Shown: positions 37,200-47,932 of the stretch, piece by piece | How positions within the stretch are numbered: position 1 is the first letter of the stretch | How the letters are laid out: each line of letters begins with the position of its first letter | From: Terana coerulea | Taxonomy: Eukaryota; Basidiomycota; Agaricomycetes; Polyporales; Phanerochaetaceae | Reading direction: 5' to 3' | Assembly (NCBI GenBank): GCA_024811115.1 | Contig: JAKOGH010001195.1 | Location: 62,001-126,000, forward strand | Length of the DNA: 64,000 bases | Notes under the pieces: model-generated | What the model was told of the DNA's origin: nothing | What the model saw: only the letters and a program-made list of their open reading frames with translations | Databases searched by the model: none | Translations under genes and position numbers: made by a program

Positions 37200-37206
37200 A
37201 GTTGGT
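37200..37206 (+). repeat. Right target-site duplication AGTTGGT
   Basis: Seven-base direct repeat abutting the right terminus; matches 35533-35539. Confidence 0.8.
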
Positions 37207-37681
37207 CTACATGAGCGGGGTAGACGGACTTAGATGGGGGGAGTTCGTGGGAAGGTGTGCACGGTAACCGCCCGATACGGCAACTAACACCTTTGGTTCC
37301 TAACAAAACCAAACACATCGCGAGCGTCATGGTCCACCTTCTCACGCTATGCAACAACTCCTCTTGCACAGTCTCGTCTCACATTGTCGTTCACAAGCCG
37401 TGAGTAGTGCGTACTATGCATAGTTTAGATCATCTAACTCTCTGCAATATAGGTTGTGTTACGCTTTAACGTTGCAACATGGCATATCTGGTATGCACGC
37501 GACTCAAGCTGCAAGCGCGTCAAAAGACTGGCTTCATTCCTGGTGGCTGCGCTCATAAGCTCGCACCAAAGCTGATGCCCACAACCAGTCTGGCTGAAGC
37601 ATTCTGCCTGAACTGAACTGAAGCGAATATAGCTGCACAGTCTACTACGCTGTCCGACATCGACTGAACAACTCGACTCGG

Positions 37682-37864
37682 CTAATAGTTGACATTCCGG
37701 TCAACTCCAAACTTGAACACCGACAGTTCACGGAGATAGCTGTCAATGCTCGCTGTGAGTCTTCCCTGGAGCTTTCCGTCGCTTGAACTTGGATGGTCCT
37801 GGATCAGAGAAATCAAAGCTTGTACGGCCATAAGCATTGTCATCACTCGAATCATCAGCGCCAC
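37682..37864 (-). pseudogene. Possible remnant of an N-terminal helical domain
   Basis: A 60-residue minus-strand frame with amphipathic helical character (ALISLIQDHPSSSDGK, IDSYLRELSVFKFG). The pattern recalls the N-terminal adaptor regions of agaricomycete STAND/NLR-like or kinase proteins, but no ATPase or kinase domain follows. Low confidence. Confidence 0.25.
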
Positions 37865-38174
37865 TACGTCCGCGCCCCGACGAACAAGGACGCATAACGC
37901 GGTTTATTGTTCACCACACCCACCTCGCATTGAATCCTGCATAAACATATGATGGCTGAGCATCAGCCTCCCCGTCAAGGCGCCCTCACGTTCAGGTCTG
38001 CTGTTGGCATCTCTCGCTTTACGTGACTGTATTATTTGTCACTGCGTGTTCTCCGACAATGCCGCACACGTTGGTAATCAGCCGGACGCTTTCTCGAACC
38101 TAGTCAACGACGCTCAATGTAGAGGACTACTAGGCGGGCAGCACTGCCCGCGCCTGCGCAGTGTCGACGAGCAT

Positions 38175-38182
38175 AAAAGCAG
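38175..38182 (+). promoter_or_regulatory. Probable TATA-like box of LysM gene 2
   Basis: The sequence CATAAAAG, about 70 bp upstream of the ATG, aligns with TATAAAGG in the copy-1 promoter. Confidence 0.45.
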
Positions 38183-38247
38183 GTCTCAAAAGCCCATTGA
38201 AGCCCCAGGCTCAGCTCACTCCTCAGCTCTTCCCACCCCGTCCAACA

Positions 38248-38938
38248 ATGTTCGCCCGTGCTCAGCTCTTCGTCCTAGCCGTCGCTGCCAGTTTTTCTCT
38301 GAAAGGTGCGATGCTCTCTTGTTGTAGTACATGTGATTTTTGGCCGGCGTACTCACTACACATGTCTGCAGTCTATGCTGACCTCCCCGCCAAACTGTGC
38401 GCGTTCCTATGTGGTCCAGCCCGGCGACACCTGCGATGCCATTTCTGCTCGGGAGAACGCCTCCACGTGAGTACATTGAGCTGCGCGGAGTCTTCATCTA
38501 GCAATTGTATTGAAGGGTTTGCTTTAGCTTCCAGGTTGCCTTCGTGAATAACGGCACCATCAACGCTGACTGCACCAATCTCGGGGTGGGAGAGGTTAGC
38601 CCAATTCCTATATATCAGACGCTCTGGTGATTGAATCGTCTTTTCTTAGAACATTTGCTTGGGCATTACCGGCCAAGACTGTACCACAGTTCATGTCATC
38701 CCGCCGAGCGGAGAAGACTGCGCCGACATCGCTGCCGCCGCTGGCATCGACGAGAACACCCTGCTTGCAAACAACCCGAATGTGAACAGCACTTGCGGCA
38801 ACATCTACCCCGGCGAGGTCAGTGTGGTTTTATGCTCTAGACATACTTCAACGTCTAACTGACTCGCCGCTCCTGTCATAGGTGCTCTGCGTAGCCAACA
38901 CCATTATCCCCTACACCAGCTCTGCATCCTCCTCATGA
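38248..38938 (+). CDS. Secreted two-LysM-domain protein (CBM50), copy 2, one apparent frameshift
   Basis: Paralog of the LysM gene at 29770. Exons: 38248-38305, 38372-38467, 38528-38594, 38650-38817, 38882-38938. Signal peptide MFARAQLFVLAVAASFS. LysM 1 reads SYVVQPGDTCDAISARENAS to FVNNGTINADCTNLGVGE; LysM 2 reads TTVHVIPPSGEDCADIAAAAG to NNPNVNSTCGNIYPGEVLCV. Exon 2 has one A too many (GCCAAACTG versus GCCAACTG in copy 1, near 38392), which breaks the frame between the signal peptide and LysM 1. As a homopolymer site this may be a sequence error. All introns are GT-AG. Confidence 0.85.
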
Positions 38939-39280
38939 TTTCATCGTGCTGGCTTAGATGACATTATGTGCTGCAGCAAGTGCATCTAAAATATAAGTCC
39001 GCCCTCATACCGCATTTTCCGACTGAGATTTGTCCAACTTTTTGCCACCTTTCATTCGCACCGAGTTGAACTTGTATCTGGTACAGTGACTCTTCGAGGT
39101 GAAACGTCCATTGATATTTCAGTTACTCAAAAACATGCGTGTTACTCCAAGCCTTCAGTTGAAAATTGCTTGCAGGGTATGCTCGAATCGAGTGATTAAT
39201 ATTTGAATTGTAGCCTGTTAGCGGCAGGAGCGCTTGGGGCTTCGTGGCGTTTACATCGTTCTCACGGTTCATACCACACA

Positions 39281-41240
39281 GGCCAAGGTCATGCGCAGTG
39301 CTACGGCGACCAAGTATTGAGAGCCCGGCCGATCGTACAGGGTACCAGGTTTGATATATCATAGTTCCTTTGTTAACTGCAAATATCAGGATGCTTGGCG
39401 TGCATCCCCTCATCGTCCGTTTGCAAAAGCAGGTGGCCGGTCGAAATCCCGGCATGGCGGCAGCACTGGAAGCATCGGAGACCAGAAAATCTTTAAAGCA
39501 AACATGGAGTGGAGAGAGATGCTCATCGCTTAAATAGTTAGGAGAAGATTCTAGGTATTCTTAGGGTGCGTGCGATGTAAAAAAAACTCATATTTACATC
39601 TTGTGGGTTGTTTTCAGAAGTGCCTGGGCGCTGGCAGCGTGGGCATTCATGCTTCATTCATGGGTAGCTTCATAGAACCGGAAAGACCGCTCGCACTGGG
39701 CGGCGCTAGCTCGCTTCCAAATGGATAAGCAAGCATGGCGAGCCTCTCGAGCGTGACACCGGTTGGCGCAGTACCACGGCCGGTTCGAGTCTGCTCGAAT
39801 TGCCGACCAAGTCACACACGTTCGCGTTCGCTGAGGAATGTAGCATCACGGCAGGACCCACGGCATGGCTCTCGTCTGGAATATCTGGTCGAACTTCGCG
39901 CCATGTTCAGATGTCATAGCTGCCGAAACGAAAATCACGCGTACCACGATAGCGATGTATTTTAGGCGCGAACATATACTCTTTGCACAACGCCTATGCC
40001 GACATGCGGGCATTCCACCTCCACTGAAAAGGGCATGGGTGCTTGAAGTGACTTTGCTTATACAGCAGAAAGTTGATGAGTGCATATAGCCAGCTTTAGC
40101 ATGATCTGACGCCAGCAAAGTGAAGTCAGACAGCCAGGGTTGCTTTCAGCAGGAGATGGAGTAGTTTTGTCGCACCGGTCCTCACTGCACCGTTATGTTT
40201 TGGGAAAACCCCGTCTCTTGAGTGAATTGTGCACATATCAGACTAAGATTTGGAACACTTGCCCACAGTGAACAATGGTGCTGCTCAGTTCATAAGTCCA
40301 GCTCACTCGTGTCGTAGACCTATGCGGTATGGGTGGACTCCACTTTTCGGACCAGCGTGGCCCTGCACGCTTCGCGCAGAACCCTAGAGCCAGAAGCCCG
40401 AGCGAAGGACCAGCCTTGAACAGACATGAGCATTTCTGAAGCTTCAAGGCTGCTTGCCCCGTGAATATCCGCTTGATGCCTCCAGCTCGCCAGGGCCCAA
40501 GCGAGGCATCTGTAAATTTCCCACCGCATATATCCAGTCATATGCATCGCAAGCCGCCTTTCCCATTGAAGGAGTCACATACCAGCTGCAACCTCGCACT
40601 ATCTCACGCCCTCCAGATTGGAATTGATGCGGAAGGGCCCTAGCGGCGGATAAAGCCTCTTTCGAGCAGAGCCGTCACGGCTGCTATGCAGGCACACACG
40701 GCGGCGGCGGCATTGTAGATCCAAAAGAGGAAAAGTCGCGCCCCTAATGTGTTCGGAACAACGCAAATCCATGTCGACGGTCGGCCGATTGACAGGCGCG
40801 CGTCGTCAAGGGTGTATCAGCGGGAGATGTGCGTGACGTGTGCCGGGGCCCCCGCGACCGCCCTAGAAGAGACGGCGCCGCTCGAATTCGTGGTCTCCCG
40901 ATGCGGTCGCTGTTTCATCGCCATGGTGGCGTCTGCACCGAACCCGAGGTAAGTCTGACGATCCGAGGCGCGTCCGCAAGGCAAACGAACTGGCGCGCCG
41001 GAACCTGGGCAGGTCCTGCTCCTGCCTGTAGCGCATCAAGAAATAGTGCGTGGCCTGCAGTGCCTGACTTTGGCGTGGTGGCGTTAGGAGAGAGAGGCGT
41101 GCAATTTACGAGCAATTTAACCGAGGACATTTTGAGGTGATCCGACCTAATTTCTTCCGATCAGAGGGGTATCATTGCCTGACTGATGGGGTGTAAGAAA
41201 CGGTAAGAAACCATCTGTATTGATTGAAACTCCGATGAGT
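39281..41240. other. Gene-free stretch upstream of G-alpha
   Basis: About 2 kb with only short frames lacking domains. A B-box-like word (CCGGTTCGAGTC at 39779-39790) is not part of a foldable tRNA. No terminal repeats found. Confidence 0.45.
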
Positions 41241-41309
41241 AAAATGGTTCCGGCGGACAGGAAGCAATGGAAACGCCCGAACTGAGGCGGTTTCGGCGGT
41301 GTCGACGTC

Positions 41310-41648
41310 TTCGCTTTCGTGTGCGACGACTGCTGCCCATCCACCTCTCTTTCCTCCCACTTCTCCGCCCCGTTCTCTTTCTCCTCTCCTCTGTGCCTGT
41401 ATCTAATTTCTTCCGCTCATCTCACTTATTGCGACGGGTCTCAGACAGTGAGTGCTCGGCCTATCGTTCATCACGGAATCAAGCATCACTCATCCAAGAA
41501 CCACGGACCTGTCGTCCAGCGTTGCCCGACTCCCTCTCGTTTGCAACTTCACCAGCTACTATCACTATCTCCCTTTGCACCAACGCGCGTGCTTCTGCCT
41601 CCGCCGCCTCATTAATCTTATAGCCCTTCGCGCCGAACTCTATCGACC
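41310..41648 (+). promoter_or_regulatory. Pyrimidine-rich leader/promoter of the G-alpha gene
   Basis: A long C/T-rich tract (about 41335-41435, for example CTCTTTCTCCTCTCCTCTG) precedes the ATG at 41649. Such CT tracts are common just upstream of transcription starts of strongly expressed fungal genes. No TATA box was seen. Confidence 0.5.
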
Positions 41649-43312
41649 ATGGGTGCTTGCATGTCGGCCGGCGGGATCGAGGGGTCTGAGGAGGAGAAGA
41701 GGCTGCACAAGGAGGCAGAAAAGACCCTCAAGGATGTATGTCGCAGCATACTCTGACAGCATACGTGTGTCGCTGACGATGTTGCAGGCCAAGGCGAAGA
41801 TGGCCAAGCAGGTCAAGGTAAAGCGCGCTTTGCTCCCCATTGCGCGGCCCGTGCTGAGCGACGCACACAGGTCCTGCTGCTCGGCTCCGGCGACTCTGGC
41901 AAGTCGACGATCCTGAAGCAGATGCGCCTCATCCACAGCGTGCCGTTCTCCTCGCAGGAGATCGAGTCCTACCGGCAGCTCGTGTTCGGCAACATCACGC
42001 ACGGGCTCAAGTACCTGCTCGACGCCATGGACGACATGGGCCTCGCGGTGCAGGAGGAGAGCACCGAGGCGCTGCGGATGGTCGAGGAGGCGCAGGACCT
42101 GCGGGACGGCCAGCCGTTCCCCGTCGAGTACCACGAGCCGCTGCGCCGGCTCTGGAGGGACGCCAACGTGCAGAAGACTTGGGAGCGGGGCAACGAGGCG
42201 GCGCTGCCAGAAAAGTACGTGCCCGGTTTGCGCTGACGCTGTCTCGCCGGACGGCCGCTGACGCACATGCGCCGCACACAGCTTGAGCTACTTTTTCGCG
42301 GACCTCGACCGGCTGTTTGACCCGGCGTACGTGCCCAACGAGCAGGACATTGTGCACACCCGGTCACGGACGATCGGCATCACCGAGACCGTGTTCCATC
42401 TGCGTGAACACGAGATGCTGATGGTTGACGTCGGTGGCCAGAAGAGCGAGCGCCGGAAGTGGATTCACTGTTTCCAGGACGTGACGAGCATATTGTTCCT
42501 CGTCAGCTTGAGCGGATACGACCAGTGCCTGATAGAAGACAAGGATGCTGTAAGTCGCTGCGTCGTTGCTGTTAAGCTACCGGCTGACGCCCGCCTCCAG
42601 AACCAAATGCAGGATGCGATGACCATTTGGGACTCAATATGTCATTCACAATGGTTCAAGCAGACGTCGATTGTGAGTTCGTTTCCGTATGTAGCGGACC
42701 AAGGTGGGCTGACCCCCGTCATAGATCCTGTTCTTGAACAAGGATGATCTCTTCCAGGCCAAGATCAAGCACTCGGATATCAAGAACTATTTCCCCGTAC
42801 GTCGAAGCACTGCTCCGAGCTCACATGAGCTCACGAGGCTGGACACAGGACTTCGAGGGCGAGCCAGGAGAGGCGTCAGCTGGCCGTGAGTATTTCAAGA
42901 AACGGTTTGCACGGCTGGCGCAGAAGGCCAATCAGAAGGAGCGTGAGATATACATCCAGTGCGTCTTCGATATCACTTCGTTCCTGTACATGATGGATCC
43001 AGGGCGGCTTGCTGATTCGTCCGGACACGCCAGCAATACGACAGCGACGGACACGAACATGTTGCGAGTCGTAATGGCTGCAGTCGAAGGTCGGTGCCCG
43101 TCAGTTTGTCTTAGTGCCACCGCATGCTCACGGCGTTCTTCCGCTTGCCTTTTTCCCTTGTAGAGTGAGTCTTTCCCTCCTTCCCTCGCTTCCCCTCGTT
43201 CTTTCATCTCGCGTCCGCTTCTGGTCATTTGCCATTCGCTCAACGGTGTTTCACGGCACCACCCTCCAGCATCATCCTACGACACAGTCTCGAAAATGCC
43301 GCCTTGATATGA
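41649..43312 (+). CDS. Heterotrimeric G-protein alpha subunit
   Basis: GTP-binding signal transducer at the plasma membrane. Exons: 41649-41735, 41788-41817, 41871-42214, 42282-42549, 42601-42672, 42725-42796, 42849-42958, 43034-43089, probably a single base at 43164, and 43270-43312. The N-terminus MGACMSAGG carries the Gly2 myristoylation and Cys palmitoylation pattern. GTPase motifs: P-loop GSGDSGKST, switch I around SRTIGITET, DVGGQKSERRKWIHCF, FLNKDDLF and TTATDTNM. The C-terminus ends LRHSLENAALI, lacking the CxxF/Y toxin-sensitive cysteine of Gi types. GSGDSGKS (for GAGESGKS) and TTAT (for TCAT) mark it as a divergent class expanded in basidiomycetes. Downstream effector unknown. Confidence 0.93.
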
Positions 43313-44384
43313 TGCCTGTCGTCGCGGCGCACTGGCAGGCAGCACCGCCGTCGCGCACCGCTCGCCCGCTCTGCTGTCCGGTAGCAGCCCGCCCGTTGGG
43401 TCCTAACATTATTACATCTATATGCGATTCTGCGTCACCTCGTGTGTTCACGCCCTTCATATTCGTCCGGAGCCTGTCGCGCCCCCCTTTTTCTCGTACC
43501 GGTATCGTCGTGTAATGTTCCCAACCCTACATCCTCTCTATGTTCCCGCGATTAATTATGACCATGGTAACTCATGTCTTCTTTTTGACGCTCCCACCCC
43601 CTCCCGCCGGCCGCATCTCGTCCCAATCAATGCCTGCCCCGTCCGCGCCGCCCCTGCGCCACCCTGCTGCTGCCCCGCGCCGATCGCGATCTCACAGCAC
43701 GATCATTAGTCGGAATGTGAGTCCCCCAGCTCCCTTCGTTGCTGCTTCGGCACGGTGCCCCCGGGGAAAGACACACGCTGACGGCCCCGTCTCTTTTGTG
43801 TGCCCCATCGCAGATCCGCTCGGTGATGCTCTGAGCAGCGCCTGCCGCGCGCGACCCGCCCGCGCGGCGCCGTTGTGGCGTGCGCGCACGCAAGCTTAAA
43901 TCTCAAGAACGCAGACGCGCGGGTGGACGGCGGGGCTCGCCGCAGGCCAACTGCCGTCCGTCCCTCTGTTGTGTGCTACTGATGATATATTCTCTTTTTC
44001 TGGTTTCTCTCTTCTATCTTTTTTATCTGTCGCCGTCGCTCTCGTCCCTGCACCGTACCCATCCACATTCCATCCATCCATCCCCGCATCACACCCTGGA
44101 ATCACTAGGACAATCGCACTACGTACCTGCATCTCCCGTCCTTCTTCGTCCTCGACACCGCCGCCCTCGCTACTCACTTACCTTCCTTGTTTGTCTGCGG
44201 TCTCTTGCCTCTCTGCGCTTCTGGATTGCCGGCTCGGAGTATGTAATTTTACGTCGCTTTAATGCGGACGCGTCGTCCGGTCCTGTTGTGTTGGTTTAGT
44301 GCTCGGAAAAGATAGAAGTTGCGCGTATACCCATCACTCACCCGTTCGCGTGCTTGTGCTCGTGCTCGGACTCGGACTCGGCGA

Positions 44385-44410
44385 GGTCAGGTCAGGTCAG
44401 GTCAGGTCAG
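44385..44410 (+). repeat. (GGTCA)5 microsatellite
   Basis: Five perfect tandem copies of GGTCA plus one base. Confidence 0.95.
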
Positions 44411-46946
44411 CAAGAGGGAGAAAGAAGGAAGGAAGGGAAGGGAGAGACCGACGGCGCCCTTTCTTATTTCGTCGCGCTATCGCGATGCATCGCTTTGCAC
44501 GCGCTGCTGCTCTGGACCATGTGAGTCGGCGCACGGTCCTGGCACGGTCAGCGCGGCGACGACGCTTGGGCCGTCGCCGCTTGGGGAACGGGTCCAGACG
44601 ATTTCGTCCAGAACGCACAAAAGAATTCTTCTGCCGCAGGGTGTTTTTGATGGGTGCGCACGCTGATGCGCCGCACGGGGCTGCCCCCTTCCAGTCAGGG
44701 CGCGCGGCGCCGCGTGGCATGGCGACGGGATCTGGATCTGCGGCGGTCGCGAGGCGGCGTAGGCACGGCACGGCGCCGGCTTTATTGTTCAGGACTGTTC
44801 GGGTGGGGGGGGAACGGAGGAGGCAGCCAGTTGGCGTGCGCGCGCGGTCGAGGAGTTTGGATGCCGGGCGGGCGGGGAAGGCAATGAGGCATGTGGGGCG
44901 GCCGCGGTCGCACGCTCCCGTCGGGGCGGCCAGGGTCCTTGGGCTTTGGGCCTCGCGACGTGACGGGCACGTCTAAGCGAGCGGGATGCATGCTTGGTGC
45001 TGGAGGCAGGCAGGCCGCGGAGCGCTGAGCGGCCGCGCGGTTGAGTTTCGCGGATGGAGTTCGTACTCAGGGATGGGAGGGAAGCGAGGGCGGGGGCGGA
45101 GCACAGCTGAGTTGAGATGGGATAGGCGGGGATGCAAGCGGGGTGCCTGGTGGCCTAGCGGTGTTGCAGCAGTTGGACGCGGCGGTCGGCCCAGTGGCGT
45201 AGCGAAGAGGAGCCAGGTGCTCGTCTGCCACGCCCCGCGTCTTGGAGTGTGGTACTGTACAGTGTCGCGTGCGTAGCCTGCTCGTCGGAGGCTGCAGCAG
45301 CACAAGGTGCGTGCTGCCACGGCTGCGCCAGGCGAGGGACTCACTGGGGTGCGCAGTGCGTTAGCCGAGTCGCCCTGTTATGTGTCTCTCGCCCGCTCAA
45401 GGCGTCCTCTCCGTGTTTCGCATGCCCCGCGGCGGACATGAATGTTTGGGTGCGCCACACGGTTGTCCCTGGACGGCGGGCTCCCTCGGAAGCAGGCGTG
45501 CGAACGGCGACAGGGAACAGACGTGGGATCTCAGCTCGCAGTGCTTCCTCGTACAACGAGCCGTCGAGTCATGCGTCTCGCGCGCGCCCTCGCAGGCATG
45601 TTCTCCGTCCTTCGCGGCTGACATGGGCGGGTTGGCGTCCTGCGCATGCGCGTGGGCTCGTGCGGGGCGCGGGGCGCCTTCGGAGGTGGACGTGCGAACG
45701 CAGGCTGGAAGAGCGGAAAGGGACACGACGCGGGCGAAGCGCAGCGCCGCGTCTTATAATGTGGTTCTTGTGCCCACGTCCGTGCCGGAAGCAGCCAGTC
45801 TCTCGCGGGAACAGGCAGACGTGCTTGATCCAATTCATCCCTCTTCCGTCACGCAGGTACGTGCATGCACCCCTGACACACCTAGACGTACCTCTCCCGC
45901 TCTCGCGAACATCACCCGCTCGGAGGCAACGCGCATGTCCGCCCACCAAAAGCACGAGCACCCGGGTTGGAGTCTACATGGGTGCGTCATTAATGCTGAA
46001 ATATGGGCCAAATCGGAGGCGAAGCGGGGAGGCCAATGCAGCGGAGAGTTCGAGGGCTCGTCGGCGCGCCGCGCGCAAAGTCTCACTGTGTCCCCGCGCC
46101 GCCCACGCCCAGCGAGCGCACCGCCTGAGGCCGCTGGATCAGGGCGGTGCCGGTGAGACACAGAGTGCGTTTTCTTCTCTGCCGCTTCCCACCGCCAACC
46201 CTGCACCGCGCTGACTCTGGTGCTCTTCTCAGATCTATCGCCGTCAGAACCTGCCTGGGTTCCGGCTCTGTGCTTCAGGCATCACTGAAGTATGTACGAG
46301 GCCTGTGAGCATCCGCGGCGGCTTGCATGGGCATATCGGGCTGGGTGCCACGACGAAGCCACAAAGTCAGACGGTTGATGCGTCCGCCATTCGAGGCTTC
46401 GCAGCCAGGCACTCGAAGCTCCGGGCTCTCTGATTGTGGACGCATCGCGGCTGCGCAGAGCCTCGAAGGCGCTGCAGGCCGGAGAGGGCCTCGCAGCTCA
46501 CGCGCACTTGTGTTCGGATTCGCCGACGTTTCTGGCGCTGTGCGAGGGAGTCTGGACGGTGGGCAGGCGGGGCGCGCTCCGCGACGAGAGCGGGCACTCA
46601 CTGGTACTCACTCTGCGGCAAGTACCAGTAAGCATCAGTACATCTCCACCGACTCAAAGCTGGCCATCGACACAAGGCGGTCGGTCGTATGCACTACATT
46701 CACTGAACCATTCAGATTCCATCGCAAAGAAGTGCCAATGCTGTGGCAGAGATTGGAGGTTGATCAGCCCTCGGGATTGGCAGCAGCCACCGCACCGTGA
46801 TCTAAAGCATATGCATGATATCGCCGTGTGCATGTATCTCGCCCCAACAAGCTCGCAGGGCAACATGTCTGCTTTGTATACGGTGCGCCTTACTTCAAAG
46901 TTCTCGTCTGAAATTTGAACGCTGACCAGCCGACGCCAGGCTCGTT

Positions 46947-46970
46947 GACATGGACATGGACATGGACATG
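46947..46970 (+). repeat. (GACATG)4 hexanucleotide repeat
   Basis: Four tandem copies of GACATG. Confidence 0.9.
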
Positions 46971-47932
46971 GGAGGCCCGCTGAGTCCAGTGACTCAAGAC
47001 CTGAAGGCCATGGGATATTCAGCGTGACGCTAATCGGCAGGGTGAACCATGGCAGCAGTCGCCATCCAACGCGCAAGAACATAAAGGCTCCCCAGGGATC
47101 CGCCGCTCCGTCGTAGCTCGGCGATCGACCGTACGACTCGTGCAGACAGATCTGCGGGACGATGATCGGTGTCTCCTGTCTGTCTGTGGTGCACTCTTCG
47201 CTTCGATCCCAGTCGGAATAGCGCATGCAGGCCGGTATGTGGCACCTGCCCTATGCTGCTGTGTTGACAAAGGCGCACGCATAGCCCCGGCGCGGCGCCG
47301 CACACAGGCATGTACTCGCAGCGGACTCTCCCGCTCTTCGCGATGATTCTATCTTTACCTGCATGATGAATTAACGACGGACTAACGTGGAAGGTCCCCT
47401 GTATCACAAAACTTACACACCCCATAATATACCAAAATTCTTGAGCTCAATGATAGCAACTCTTTGCATGAAGCCTTGAGCTTGATCGACATAGTCTCCC
47501 AACGAACATGCATGGATCGGATAAGCAAAGAGTTGTACAATATGATATGCATTGTAATCGCCCACGGATGGCTCAATCGCGAGAATCCAGGAACTCAAAA
47601 CAGTGCAGCGGCTTCTCTGTTCAATGTATACCGTTTGGTACGATCACACAGACAGCGCGTGCAGACTATACAGACTCAGTATTAATATAATGATGATAAT
47701 CCAAGCCCTTCTAGTGCAACATACTGCGAGCGACGAAACGAGCGTGATATTCCTGTACTGCATATGCATGCAACTTAGCAATGTCGCGAACTACTCTATA
47801 CTCTACAATACCGTAAAATTACATCCTCCGTGATGGTCCTAAACATATGTCTCCCCGAGTAGCAATGTGCCGGGACGGAGCCCGCGATAGTTAGTGTGAA
47901 ATGAGGCGCCACGACGCGCGCAAGCAGGCGGT

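Larger units (their letters stand above)
35340..37410 (-). pseudogene. Gene fragment of unknown function split by a 1660-bp transposon
   Basis: On the minus strand a coding-like frame ends near 35365 with KAGKLKLGMARTMYARPPSP. Reading back upstream it passes YYRKMAEMQIDYDYIGAEEK and stops at the transposon edge at 35540. Removing the transposon and one copy of the 7-bp duplication makes the frame continue at 37206 into AHVDQLIGIYYRK without a break. One extra base (around 35455-35465) is also needed inside. A related C-terminal piece (QKAGKLTQRMTKAMSARP) occurs on plus at about 53130-53180. The product is unrecognised; its upstream limit (about 37410) is a guess. Confidence 0.55.
37840..39280 (+). 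repeat. LysM segmental duplication, copy 2
   Basis: Same-orientation partner of about 29290-30760. Similarity covers the upstream flank, all five exons, the introns in part, and the 3' flank. It is distal to the transposon at 35540-37199. Boundaries approximate. Confidence 0.7.
43313..47932. other. 4.6-kb region without supported gene; simple repeats
   Basis: The first kilobase is C/T-rich, the middle strongly GC-rich. Long Arg/Ala/Pro-rich frames overlap on both strands and are not credible genes. About 45375-45570 and 45570-45780 look like degenerate tandem copies (shared pattern around CGTCTC...TCTCCGT...GCGGC and GGCTC...GTGCGAACG). Simple repeats are listed separately. Confidence 0.5.

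Noticed and set aside
39762..39790. tRNA-like A-box/B-box words (TTGGCGCAGT, GGTTCGAGTC)
   Set aside because: They are only about 15 bases apart, leaving no room for anticodon arm, and no acceptor stem pairs.
45249..46214. 321-codon plus-strand open frame in the gene-free region
   Set aside because: Arg/Pro/Ala-rich with equally long frames in two other phases and on the other strand; no recognisable fold.
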